From the NCBI GenBank assembly GCA_030690705.1, contig JAUYGE010000140.1, forward strand, positions 1 to 8,660: a stretch of DNA of 8,660 bases. Reading direction: 5' to 3'. Each line of letters starts with the position of its first letter. Positions within the stretch are counted from its first letter, which is position 1. Source of the stretch: Dehalococcoidia bacterium (lineage in GTDB: Bacteria > Chloroflexota > Dehalococcoidia > JAENJB01). The position numbers and the translations under genes are program-made. Below the pieces are notes generated by a model. It had not been told where the DNA came from. It made no database searches and saw only the letters and a list, made by a program, of their open reading frames with translations. This document shows, piece by piece, positions 1 through 7,002 of this stretch.

Positions 1-335
1 AGATTGATGAGATGACGGTCAGCCAGTACCTTTACACCACCGGTATACCCGACCCGGACCTGATAATTCGCACCGGCGGCGAGATACGCATCAGCAACTT
101 CCTGCTGTGGCAATCGGCCTACAGTGAGCTGTATTTCACCCCCACGCTATGGCCTGACTTCAGCAAGAACGAAATCGAAATGGCTTTGCTGGCCTACGGA
201 CAGAGGCAACGGCGCTTCGGAGGCCTGGCATGCTCGGGCTCAGAGCCGAAAGAGACCGAAACTGCCCACACCACTGGTTTTGTCATTGCGAGGGCCGAAG
301 GGCCAAAGTCCCGACGCGTCGGGACCACGCCCTGA
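1..335 (+). CDS. uppS: Undecaprenyl diphosphate synthase, 3' part (5' end outside window)
   Basis: This is the C-terminal part of a cis-prenyltransferase that adds IPP units to farnesyl diphosphate to make C55 undecaprenyl diphosphate, the carrier lipid for peptidoglycan. The reading frame is open from position 3 to the window edge, so the gene starts upstream. The family signature is clear: [12 protein letters not shown] (about 48-83), then [22 protein letters not shown], and the terminal RQRRFGG (about 204-224). The two arginines and the serine of RTGGEIRIS match the residues that bind the IPP diphosphate in E. coli UppS, and the Glu of YSEL matches its Mg ligand. Family members usually end shortly after RRFGG. 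Here the frame runs 36 residues further, and the last 17 or so are encoded inside a palindromic repeat that also provides the TGA at 333-335. The tail has no recognisable domain and is probably an insertion product. Confidence 0.95.
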   Translation, partial: IDEMTVSQYLYTTGIPDPDLIIRTGGEIRISNFLLWQSAYSELYFTPTLWPDFSKNEIEMALLAYGQRQRRFGGLACSGSEPKETETAHTTGFVIARAEGPKSRRVGTTP

Positions 336-362
336 TTTCATCGGGACTCGCAATGACAGTAA
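282..362 (+). repeat. Palindromic REP-like repeat, copy 1
   Basis: The outer arms GTCATTGCGAG (282-292) and CTCGCAATGAC (347-357) are a perfect 11-bp inverted repeat. Inside are AGTCCCGA (307-314) against TCGGGACT (341-348), and a perfect 18-bp palindrome at 308-325, so nested or alternative hairpins are possible. A small GGCC-GAAG-GGCC hairpin (293-304) follows the left arm. The right end, CTCGCAATGACAGTAA (347-362), is identical over 16 nt to the end of copy 2 at 4537-4552. The element overlaps the 3' end of uppS and abuts cdsA. From memory, CATTGCGAG-type palindromes are dispersed in many anaerobic bacterial genomes. It contains no transposase. Confidence 0.8.
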
Positions 363-375
363 GGGCTGCTAGCGG

Positions 376-1182
376 ATGAAACGAAGGGTAGCTACTGCCC
401 TGGTGGGTGTGCCCCTGATAGCGGCGGCCATCTGGTTCGGCAACCCCTGGTATCCCCTGTTGATAGCCATGCTAGCCACGCTGGCATCCTATGAGTTCTT
501 CCGGATGGCCCAGTCCAGAGCCGCGCCGCTCACCTATTGGGGTATCTTCGGCGCCCTTCTCCTGACGCTGAGCCCCCTCTACCCCGGCAGCACCCGGGCA
601 GTCAGCCCCCCCCTTCTTGTCATGGCCGCCATTATGGTAACTTCCCTGAGCTGGCTGGTATTACGCTCACGGAGAGAGCAGGCGGTCCACGACTGGGCCT
701 GGACTCTGGCCGGCATGCTCTACACCGGCTTCCTTCTGAGCTTCCTGATGGCGCTTAGAGGCCTCGAACACGGTCTGGGCTGGACCTTCCTGGCCATCTT
801 CACCGCGTTCGCAGCAGACACGAGCGCCTTCTTCATCGGCAAGAGTCTCGGTAAGCATAAGCTGGCGCCGACCATAAGTCCGGCAAAGACATGGGAAGGC
901 CTGGTCGCAGGCCTGGCGGGCGCTTCCATCGCCAGCCTGCTGCTGACAGCGGTCTTTGACCTTCCCCTCAACATCGGGCAGGCTCTTGCCGTGGGCCTTC
1001 TCATAGGCATTGCCGCAACCCTGGGTGACCTGACGGAGTCGCTCATCAAGAGAAACCTCGGCGTGAAAGACTCCGAACGCTGGCTGCCCGGCCACGGCGG
1101 CATCCTTGACCGCTTTGATAGCGTCATATTCTCGGGAGTGGCGGTTTACTTCTACGCTGTGGGGCTGGAGATGCTATCATGA
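376..1182 (+). CDS. cdsA: Phosphatidate cytidylyltransferase (CDP-diglyceride synthase)
   Basis: This integral membrane enzyme converts phosphatidic acid and CTP to CDP-diacylglycerol, the precursor of the cell's phospholipids. The 268-residue length is typical. The complete CdsA signature lies at residues 222-248: SLIKR, then KD at 231-232, then PGHGGILDRFD. The upstream SPAKTWEG (168-175) is also characteristic, and the acidic residues of these motifs bind the catalytic metal ions in the family. Hydrophobic stretches fill most of the rest (about 10-40, 55-65, 78-96, 112-128, 135-155, 176-215, 249-266), as expected for a multi-span protein. The ATG at 376 follows a modest AAGGG (361-365) at a 10-nt gap, immediately beyond the repeat that ends uppS. 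The stop overlaps the dxr start (ATGA), which indicates translational coupling. The pairing of uppS and cdsA is common in bacteria. Confidence 0.95.
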   Translation: MKRRVATALVGVPLIAAAIWFGNPWYPLLIAMLATLASYEFFRMAQSRAAPLTYWGIFGALLLTLSPLYPGSTRAVSPPLLVMAAIMVTSLSWLVLRSRREQAVHDWAWTLAGMLYTGFLLSFLMALRGLEHGLGWTFLAIFTAFAADTSAFFIGKSLGKHKLAPTISPAKTWEGLVAGLAGASIASLLLTAVFDLPLNIGQALAVGLLIGIAATLGDLTESLIKRNLGVKDSERWLPGHGGILDRFDSVIFSGVAVYFYAVGLEMLS

Positions 1183-2336
1183 AGGGTGGCGTCAAGAGGC
1201 TGGCCATACTAGGCTGCACCGGCTCCATCGGGCAGCAGACCCTGCAAGTGGTCAGGGCTTTCCCGGAGAGATTTGAGGTGGTCGGCCTGGCAGCGGGAAG
1301 CAACCGCGCCCTGCTGGAGAGGCAGGCCGCGGAATTCAAACCCCGGGCGGTCCACTTTGCTGAGGGAGATGACCGAAGGGCCGGGGGCGGGCGTTCGTCT
1401 GCCCTGCCCAAGAAGCTGTCCCTTGAGGAGATGGCCAGTCTCGATGAGGTCGACCTCGTCGTCATTGCCACCTCGGGGAAAGCAGGCCTGTCCCCTCTTC
1501 TGTCCGCCGTCCGGGCCGGCAAGCAAGTCGCCCTGGCCAACAAGGAAGCGCTGGTGATGGCCGGCGAGATAGTAACGCGGGAAGCCCGCCGGCACAGGGC
1601 GAGGCTGCTCCCTGTGGATAGCGAGCACAGCGCTATCTGGCAGTGCCTTCGAGGGGAAAAGGAGAAGCCCTACCGCATCCTTCTCACCGCCTCGGGTGGA
1701 CCTTTCGCCAGGTATACTTCGACCCAGCTGTCCCGTGTCACGCACGAAGAAGCCCTGCGCCATCCCACCTGGTCCATGGGCAAGAAGGTGACCATCGATT
1801 CCGCCACCCTGATGAACAAAGGGATGGAGGTCATTGAAGCCCACTGGCTATTCAATGTCCCGCTGGACAGGATTCAGGTGCTCGTCCATCCCCAGAGCAT
1901 CGTTCACTCGATGGTCGAGTTCGGGGACGGGTCCATCAAGGCCCAATTGAGCCAGCCTGACATGCGCCTGCCCATCCAGTATGCCCTGACCTATCCCGAG
2001 CGATGGACAAATGCCGGGCTGCCGAGACTGGACTGGAGCAAGACCGGCGCTCTCACCTTCGAGCTTCCGGACATGGAGCGTTTCCCGTGCCTCAAGCTCG
2101 CTCTGCAGGCAGCCGAAATGGGCGGCACGGCGCCGGCGGTCCTCTGTGCCGCCGATGAGGTTGCGGTGGACCTCTTTCTGTCCGGACGTCTCGCCTTCCT
2201 CGACATCCCGCAGCTCGTCGGCAGGACACTTGAAAAGCATCGGCATATCGCTCGCCCCTCCCTGGAGGAAATACTGCAGGCGGACGGCTGGGCCAGAGAA
2301 ACGGCCGCCATTCTTGCCTCCCGAGGTCAAATATGA
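1179..2336 (+). CDS. dxr: 1-deoxy-D-xylulose 5-phosphate reductoisomerase
   Basis: This cytosolic enzyme rearranges and reduces DXP to 2-C-methyl-D-erythritol 4-phosphate with NADPH, the first committed step of the MEP isoprenoid pathway. At 385 residues it has the family's length. Visible motifs are the N-terminal nucleotide-binding loop LGCTGSIG (11-18), ALANKEALV (118-126), LPVDSEHSAIWQ (144-155) with metal ligands D147 and E149, TASGGPF (170-176), the flexible active-site loop with H195 and W198, IDSATLMNKGMEVIEAHW (206-223) with the third metal ligand E217, and VHPQSIVHSMVEF (236-248). All expected catalytic residues are present, so the enzyme should be active. The ATG shares bases with the cdsA stop, and the TGA overlaps the rseP start. 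Neighbouring ispG and uppS act later in the same isoprenoid route. The segment around residues 62-80 is charged and variable and shows no known motif. Confidence 0.97.
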   Translation: MKGGVKRLAILGCTGSIGQQTLQVVRAFPERFEVVGLAAGSNRALLERQAAEFKPRAVHFAEGDDRRAGGGRSSALPKKLSLEEMASLDEVDLVVIATSGKAGLSPLLSAVRAGKQVALANKEALVMAGEIVTREARRHRARLLPVDSEHSAIWQCLRGEKEKPYRILLTASGGPFARYTSTQLSRVTHEEALRHPTWSMGKKVTIDSATLMNKGMEVIEAHWLFNVPLDRIQVLVHPQSIVHSMVEFGDGSIKAQLSQPDMRLPIQYALTYPERWTNAGLPRLDWSKTGALTFELPDMERFPCLKLALQAAEMGGTAPAVLCAADEVAVDLFLSGRLAFLDIPQLVGRTLEKHRHIARPSLEEILQADGWARETAAILASRGQI

Positions 2337-3391
2337 TTACCATTGCGACCACCCTTCTCATTTTCATCGCCGTGCTCGCCGTTCTGATTCTCGCCCATGA
2401 GCTGGGCCATTTCGCCACCGCCCGGGCCTCGGGAGTGGACGTGGAGGAGTTCGGTTTCGGCTTCCCGCCCGCCCTGCTGAAAATAAAGAGGGGCCAGACC
2501 GTTTACTCCATTAATCTCATCCCCCTGGGTGGTTTCGTCAAGCTGGCCGGCGAGGAGGACTCGCAAGTGCCGCGCAGCTTTGCCGCTAAGCCCTACGGTA
2601 CCAGGTTGCTCATCCTGGCCGCCGGCTCGATAATGAATGTCCTGCTGCCCATCGTCCTTCTGTCTGCCAGCTACATGGTCCCCCGCGACGTGGTAGTGCA
2701 GACGGTGAGTGCCGGAGAGGTGGCCGCAGGCTCTCCCGCCGAAAAGGCCGGCATCCAGACCGGCGACGTCCTGGTCGCCATCAACGGCCGTCCCGTCCGG
2801 AACTCCGGCGAGCTGTTATATAATATCCGCCTCCATCTCGGCTCCGCCATCGAGCTGGACACCCAACGGGATGGCGCCCCCAGGAAAGTCCAGATAACCC
2901 CGCGCTGGAATCCGCCGCCGGGACAGGGCCCGCTCGGCATCATCATTCAGGCATCACCCGGCGCCTCGACGGGCAAGGAGTCCTATCCCATCTGGAAGGC
3001 TGTTCCCAAAGGGATGGTCAGCCTCTGGGAGGCCCTTATCCTCTTCAAGAATGAGATACTGCGCTGGTTCATCCAGAGGACTGCCCCGCAAGTAGCTGGT
3101 CCTGTCGGCATCGCCCAGATGACCGGAGAGGTAGCCCAGGCAGGTTTCAGTCCCCTCCTGTCATTTACCGCCTTCCTCAGCATCAACCTGGCCATAGTAA
3201 ACCTTCTTCCCCTGCCGGCTCTGGATGGCGGAAGGATAGCCTTTGTGCTGCTGGAATGGGTGCGCCGCGGCAAACGCATCTCCGCGAAGAGGGAAGGGCT
3301 GGTCCATCTCGTCGGCTTTCTGATGTTGATGGCACTGGTTGTAGTAATAAGCTACTACGACATCATGCGGATGCTCGGAGAGGGAAGCTAG
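2333..3391 (+). CDS. rseP: RseP-family site-2 intramembrane zinc metalloprotease
   Basis: This is a membrane-embedded zinc protease of the M50/S2P family. Relatives cleave transmembrane anti-sigma factors or remnant signal peptides; the substrate here is unknown. The catalytic HELGH (22-26) lies in the first membrane segment (about 3-25), and the third zinc ligand is D298 in NLLPLPALDGGR (290-301). A PDZ domain occupies roughly 118-200, with the characteristic GSPAEKAGIQTGDVLVAING at 133-152. Further hydrophobic segments lie at about 91-114, 275-296 and 324-342. The 352-residue length fits the single-PDZ form, shorter than E. coli RseP with two PDZ domains. The ATG at 2333 overlaps the dxr stop in an ATGA. 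The position between dxr and ispG is common in bacteria. No anti-sigma or sigma factor gene is next to it, so a stress-response role is inference from the family. Confidence 0.95.
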   Translation: MITIATTLLIFIAVLAVLILAHELGHFATARASGVDVEEFGFGFPPALLKIKRGQTVYSINLIPLGGFVKLAGEEDSQVPRSFAAKPYGTRLLILAAGSIMNVLLPIVLLSASYMVPRDVVVQTVSAGEVAAGSPAEKAGIQTGDVLVAINGRPVRNSGELLYNIRLHLGSAIELDTQRDGAPRKVQITPRWNPPPGQGPLGIIIQASPGASTGKESYPIWKAVPKGMVSLWEALILFKNEILRWFIQRTAPQVAGPVGIAQMTGEVAQAGFSPLLSFTAFLSINLAIVNLLPLPALDGGRIAFVLLEWVRRGKRISAKREGLVHLVGFLMLMALVVVISYYDIMRMLGEGS

Positions 3392-3396
3392 CCGGA

Positions 3397-4455
3397 ATGA
3401 TAATCCGCAGGAAATCAAAGCCCGTAAGGATAGGTGAGGTCATCGTCGGCGGAGAGGCGCCCATTGTGGTCCAGTCCATGACCAAGACCGACACCAGGGA
3501 TGCCAAGGCCACCGTGGCGCAGATAAGGGAGCTGGAGGAATGCGGTTGCGAGATGGTCAGGGTCGCTGTGCCCGACAGCGAGGCAGCCGAAGCTCTCCCG
3601 CGAATCAAGCAGGCCATTTCCATTCCTCTCATCGCCGACATCCACTTCGACCACCGCCTGGCCCTCATGGCCTTGAAGGCAGGTTGCGATGGACTCCGCT
3701 TGAACCCCGGGAATATCGGCGAGAGGGACAAGGTGGCCGCCGTGGTGCGCTCCGCCAGGGAAAGGAGCGTCCCCATCCGCATCGGGGTCAATGCGGGCAG
3801 CTTACCCCAGGACTTCAAGCCCGAGGCGAGCACTGCGGAGCGCATGGTCGCCCTGGCCATGGAACAGGTAACCTTGCTGGAGTCGCTGGACTTCAGCCTC
3901 ATGAAGATTTCCCTCAAGGCTTTCGACGTGCCCACCACGATAGAAGCCTACAAGGAAATGGCCCGGAGGGTGGACTATCCTCTTCACCTGGGAATCACCG
4001 AATCCGGCACCTTGAAGAAGGGCGTCATCCGCAGCGCCGTCGGCATCGGCGCCCTTCTGTACCTGGGCATCGGCGACACTCTCCGAGTCTCCCTGAGCGC
4101 CCACCCACGGGAAGAGGTTACTGCTGGATACGAGATACTGAGCAGCCTCGACCTGAGACAGGACAGTCCGGTGCTGGTCAGTTGCCCCTCCTGCGGACGC
4201 ACCGAGGTAGACATCATAGGGCTGGCCGAGGCGGTGGAAGCCTACCTTAACAAGGTACGGAAGCCGCTCAAGGTAGCCGTCATGGGCTGCGTGGTCAACG
4301 GACCGGGTGAGGCCAGGGAGGCTGACATCGGCCTGGCCTGCGGCAAGGGCCGGGGCGTCATTTTCCGCAAGGGCGGGATCGTGCGGACGGTGGAGGAGAA
4401 CGACTACCTTGCCGCTTTGAAGAAAGAGATTGATGACTGGCAGGAATCCGGCTGA
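3397..4455 (+). CDS. ispG: 4-hydroxy-3-methylbut-2-en-1-yl diphosphate synthase (IspG/GcpE)
   Basis: This iron-sulfur enzyme reductively opens methylerythritol cyclodiphosphate to HMBPP, the penultimate MEP-pathway step. The three Cys and one Glu that ligate the [4Fe-4S] cluster in the family are all visible: C263 and C266 in SCPSCGRTEVDI, then C298 and E305 in MGCVVNGPGEA. The N-terminal TIM-barrel part shows VQSMTKTDTRDA (25-36), IPLIADIHFDHRLAL (76-90), LRLNPGNIG (100-108) and IRIGVNAGSL (128-137). The length of 352 residues matches the short bacterial form without the plant-type insert. I chose the ATG at 3397, which is preceded by AGGGAAG (3381-3387) and opens directly into the conserved start. 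The frame is open back to 3256, but that extension would lie inside rseP and has no family match. The gene begins 5 nt after rseP, so it is in the same operon. Confidence 0.96.
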   Translation: MIIRRKSKPVRIGEVIVGGEAPIVVQSMTKTDTRDAKATVAQIRELEECGCEMVRVAVPDSEAAEALPRIKQAISIPLIADIHFDHRLALMALKAGCDGLRLNPGNIGERDKVAAVVRSARERSVPIRIGVNAGSLPQDFKPEASTAERMVALAMEQVTLLESLDFSLMKISLKAFDVPTTIEAYKEMARRVDYPLHLGITESGTLKKGVIRSAVGIGALLYLGIGDTLRVSLSAHPREEVTAGYEILSSLDLRQDSPVLVSCPSCGRTEVDIIGLAEAVEAYLNKVRKPLKVAVMGCVVNGPGEAREADIGLACGKGRGVIFRKGGIVRTVEENDYLAALKKEIDDWQESG

Positions 4456-4468
4456 CAACTGAAGTTGC

Positions 4469-4552
4469 CATTGCGAGGGGCAAAGCCCCGAAGCAATCCG
4501 TCTTCAGTTGAGTGGGGAACGGATTGCTTCGCTTCGCTCGCAATGACAGTAA
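4469..4552 (+). repeat. Palindromic REP-like repeat, copy 2 (ispG-proS gap)
   Basis: The outer arms CATTGCGAG (4469-4477) and CTCGCAATG (4537-4545) form a perfect 9-bp inverted repeat. The inner arms GAAGCAATCCGT (4490-4501) and ACGGATTGCTTC (4519-4530) form a perfect 12-bp one around a 17-nt loop. Between the left arms sits a small GGGGC-AAA-GCCCC hairpin (4477-4489), placed like the small GC hairpin of copy 1. The right terminus CTCGCAATGACAGTAA matches copy 1 exactly. The element fills most of the 127-nt gap between ispG and proS. There is no T-run after the stem, so it does not look like an intrinsic terminator. It may instead act as a transcript-stabilising or processing hairpin. Confidence 0.85.
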
Positions 4553-4572
4553 TCGTCTGACAAATACCATCC

Positions 4573-4577
4573 GGAGG
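4573..4577 (+). promoter_or_regulatory. Shine-Dalgarno GGAGG for proS
   Basis: A full GGAGG ends 5 nt before the ATG at 4583. It lies downstream of the palindromic repeat, so it is not inside the predicted hairpin and should be accessible. Confidence 0.75.
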
Positions 4578-4582
4578 CACCG

Positions 4583-6283
4583 ATGCGTTTTTCTCAACTC
4601 TTAGGCAAGACCCTCCGCCAGGTGAGCGCCGAGGCCGACACGCCGAGCCACCAGCTCATGCTCCGGGCCGGGCTCATCTACCAGGTGGCTGCCGGAATCT
4701 ATTCCTATCTGCCTACCGGGTGGCGTGCATTGCGCAAAGTGGAATCGGTCATCCGGGAGGAAATGGACCGGGCTGGCGGGCAGGAGCTGATGATGCCCGT
4801 CCTCCAGCCATGCGAGCTCTGGGACCAGAGCGGGCGGCGCCGGCCTTTCGGCCAAACCCTGTTCACCCTCAAGGACCGCCGGGAGCGCGTGCTCTGCCTC
4901 GGCCCCACCCATGAGGAGGTCGTGACCGACATCGTCGCCCACCAGGTGAAGAGCTACCGCGACCTGCCCCTTTACCTCTACCAGATTCAGGTCAAGTTCC
5001 GGGACGAGCCGCGCCCGAGGGGCGGCCTGCTCCGGGTGCGCGAGTTCCACATGAAGGACATGTACAGCTTCCACACCGATGAAGCCAGTCTCGACGAGGG
5101 CTACTGGACGGTGGCCAGGGCCTACGAGAGAATTTTCTCCCGCCTCGGTCTGTCCACCCTGATGGTTGAGGCGGATAGCGGCGCCATCGGCGGCAAAGCA
5201 TCCCACGAATTCATGGCACTGGGGGAGGCCGGGGAAGACGAGGTTGTCCGCTGCGAGCAGTGCAACTACGCCGCCAACATGGAGAAAGCCGAAAGCCGCA
5301 AGACTCCCGGCGAGAAGGGCGAACCCCTGCCCGTCGAGGAGGTCAGCACGCCGGGCAAAAAGTCCATCGACGAGGTGGCGGGCTTCCTCGGCCTGACCCC
5401 GAGGCATACCCTGAAAGCCATCTTCTACATAGCCGACGGTAAGCTGGTCTTCGTCCTCATCCGCGGAGACCAGGAAGTCAACGAGGTGAAGCTCAAGAAC
5501 CTCCTTCGTTGCGCCGAGCTGCGACTGTCCGGCGACGAGGAGATCAGGGCCGCCGGTCTGGTCCCGGGCTTCGCCTCACCTGCAGGTATCAAGGGCGTCA
5601 CCATTGTGGCAGACCACTCCATCACCTCGGGCGCTAACTTCGTCGCCGGCGCCAACAAGCCGGATACCCACTTGAAGAACGTAAACTATCCGCGCGACTT
5701 CCAGGTCGAGAAGATGGCCGATATCGCCAGAGCCAGGCCGGGGGAAGGGTGTCCTAAGTGCGGTCACCCGCTCACCATCGCCCGGGGCATCGAGGTGGGC
5801 CACATCTTCAAGCTGGGCACCTTCCTGAGCGAGAAAATGGGCGCCTCCTTCCTGGACAAGGCCGGCGCCTCCAGGCCCATCATCATGGGCTGCTACGGCA
5901 TCGGGGTCGGACGGCTTCTGGCGGCAGTCATCGAGCTCACTCACGACGACCGCGGGATAATCTGGCCGGCGTCCATTGCGCCTTACCAGGTATACCTCTG
6001 CGCTTTGATGATGGAGAAGGCGGACGTCCTGGCCACTGCCGAGAAGGTCTACAATGAACTTCAAGCGGAAGGCTTGGAGGTGCTTTTCGACGACCGGCAG
6101 GAATCGCCGGGTGTGAAATTCAATGATGCCGACCTGCTCGGGATGCCCCTGCGAGTTACGGTGAGCCCTCGCACCCTCGAAAAGGGAAGCGCCGAGGTAA
6201 AACTCCGCCAGCAGAAGGAGACTCGCCTCCTGCCCCTGGACGGACTCGCCTCCCAGGTGAAGCAGATTCTCACAGTTGCCTAG
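4583..6283 (+). CDS. proS: Prolyl-tRNA synthetase, bacterial type with editing domain
   Basis: This cytosolic class II aminoacyl-tRNA synthetase charges tRNA-Pro with proline. At 566 residues it is the usual length of the long bacterial form. Visible parts in order are the N-terminal LRAGLIYQVAAGIYSYLPTG (27-46), the proline-binding loop LGPTHEEV (106-113), motif 2 around FRDEPRPRGG and REFHMKDMYSFH (139-164), and CEQCNYAANMEKAE (224-237). The inserted editing domain covers about 240-390 and includes HTLKAIFY (275-282), whose K278 fits the lysine needed for clearing mischarged Ala, plus RGDQEVNEVKL and GANKPDTHLKNVNYPRD. CPKCGHPL (390-397) and motif 3, GCYGIGVGRLLAAVIE (436-451), follow. A C-terminal anticodon-binding domain runs from about 465 to 566. 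The start has a strong GGAGG. The gene lies after ispG and overlaps the next gene by 8 nt. Confidence 0.97.
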   Translation: MRFSQLLGKTLRQVSAEADTPSHQLMLRAGLIYQVAAGIYSYLPTGWRALRKVESVIREEMDRAGGQELMMPVLQPCELWDQSGRRRPFGQTLFTLKDRRERVLCLGPTHEEVVTDIVAHQVKSYRDLPLYLYQIQVKFRDEPRPRGGLLRVREFHMKDMYSFHTDEASLDEGYWTVARAYERIFSRLGLSTLMVEADSGAIGGKASHEFMALGEAGEDEVVRCEQCNYAANMEKAESRKTPGEKGEPLPVEEVSTPGKKSIDEVAGFLGLTPRHTLKAIFYIADGKLVFVLIRGDQEVNEVKLKNLLRCAELRLSGDEEIRAAGLVPGFASPAGIKGVTIVADHSITSGANFVAGANKPDTHLKNVNYPRDFQVEKMADIARARPGEGCPKCGHPLTIARGIEVGHIFKLGTFLSEKMGASFLDKAGASRPIIMGCYGIGVGRLLAAVIELTHDDRGIIWPASIAPYQVYLCALMMEKADVLATAEKVYNELQAEGLEVLFDDRQESPGVKFNDADLLGMPLRVTVSPRTLEKGSAEVKLRQQKETRLLPLDGLASQVKQILTVA

Positions 6284-6989
6284 CACACTGGCGGTTGTCT
6301 GCGACAGCGTCGCCTTTCAGCCGGGGCTTCGGCCCAGCGCCGGCTTCGCTTGCCTCATCAAGACGCAGGACAAGAATGTCCTCTTCGATACAGGCCCCCA
6401 TCTGTCCACCTTGCTCCATAACATGGAGAAGCTGTCCCTTTCCCCTCATGATATAGACACCATAGTGCTGTCCCACAACGACAGCGACCACGCCGGCGCG
6501 CTCTTCGACCTGCTGGCCCTGGTGAAAGGCGTTACCGTCTATCTGTTGGACTCATCACCGGCACTCTACAAAGAGCGGATGGCCCGTGCCGGCGCCACGG
6601 TAATCGGAGTGGACTCACCAGCCGCAGTTGCTGAGGGACTGATGAGCACCGGTGAGCTCGGGGGCAGCCCGTCGGAGCAAGCGCTGGTCCTGCACACAAG
6701 CAAGGGCCCGGCCCTGATTATCGGCTGCGGACATTCCGGGTTGGTGAACACCACCCAAAGGGCCAAACAGCTCGCTGGCTCCATCCCTCACCTTATCCTC
6801 GGAGGCTTTCACCTCGAGAGTGCTTCCCGCCCACAGATAGAGGCAACGGCCCGCCAACTTCAAGAACTGGGCATTGCACAGATAGCTCCCTGTCACTGCA
6901 CCGGCGAAAGGGCGCGCAACGTCCTGAAGCAAATCTACGGAGATAACTTCATTGCCTGCGGCAGCGGCAGAGTGATAGAGTTGGGGTGA
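6276..6989 (+). CDS. Metallo-beta-lactamase-fold hydrolase, COG1237-like
   Basis: This is a 237-residue MBL-fold protein resembling the COG1237 group, annotated from archaeal members as dihydropterin/aminobenzene ribosyl-phosphate synthase-like; the true substrate is unknown. Fold landmarks are GFACLIKT..NVLFDTG (23-40), IVLSHNDSDHAGAL (63-76), IIGCGHSGLVNTT (148-160) with H153, ILGGFHL (174-180) with H179, and the terminal IAPCHCTGERA (203-213) with H207. The usual HxHxDH reads H67-N-D69-S-D71-H72, so the second His is Asp; HxDxDH also occurs in ComEC-type MBL domains. TTG at 6276 is the only reasonable start, because an in-frame TGA lies at 6258-6260 and the conserved beta strand begins at residue 5. 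It overlaps proS by 8 nt with only a distant AGGTGA (6255-6260), so translation is probably coupled to proS. No signal peptide is visible. Confidence 0.85.
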   Translation: MPSTLAVVCDSVAFQPGLRPSAGFACLIKTQDKNVLFDTGPHLSTLLHNMEKLSLSPHDIDTIVLSHNDSDHAGALFDLLALVKGVTVYLLDSSPALYKERMARAGATVIGVDSPAAVAEGLMSTGELGGSPSEQALVLHTSKGPALIIGCGHSGLVNTTQRAKQLAGSIPHLILGGFHLESASRPQIEATARQLQELGIAQIAPCHCTGERARNVLKQIYGDNFIACGSGRVIELG

Positions 6990-7002
6990 CAGGTGAGACC
7001 TG

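Noticed and set aside
225..335. Functional extra domain at the UppS C-terminus
   Set aside because: The 36-residue tail has no hydrophobic, coiled-coil or known motif, and half of it is encoded by a repeat.
3256..3396. Longer N-terminus for IspG reading back into rseP
   Set aside because: The extra 47 residues have no resemblance to the family and lie inside rseP in another frame. ATG 3397 has a ribosome site and leads straight into the conserved start.
3540..4250. Second + strand open frame inside ispG
   Set aside because: It is a low-complexity Arg/Gly/His-rich translation typical of an out-of-frame read in GC-rich DNA.
4469..4552. Intrinsic terminator between ispG and proS
   Set aside because: The hairpin is strong, but no T-run follows and the sequence matches a dispersed repeat, so termination is not supported.
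282..4552. CRISPR array or transposon ends formed by the two repeats
   Set aside because: There are only two copies, 4.2 kb apart, with no regular spacing, and both are in the same orientation. The genes between them are ordinary housekeeping genes with no transposase.
4601..5407. Long open frame on the - strand opposite proS
   Set aside because: The - strand frame mirrors the codon bias of a GC-rich gene. Its translation shows no motif, while proS is unmistakable on the + strand.
5576..6286. Open frame on the - strand opposite the 3' half of proS
   Set aside because: It has no recognisable domain or ribosome site, and is fully covered by a confirmed gene.
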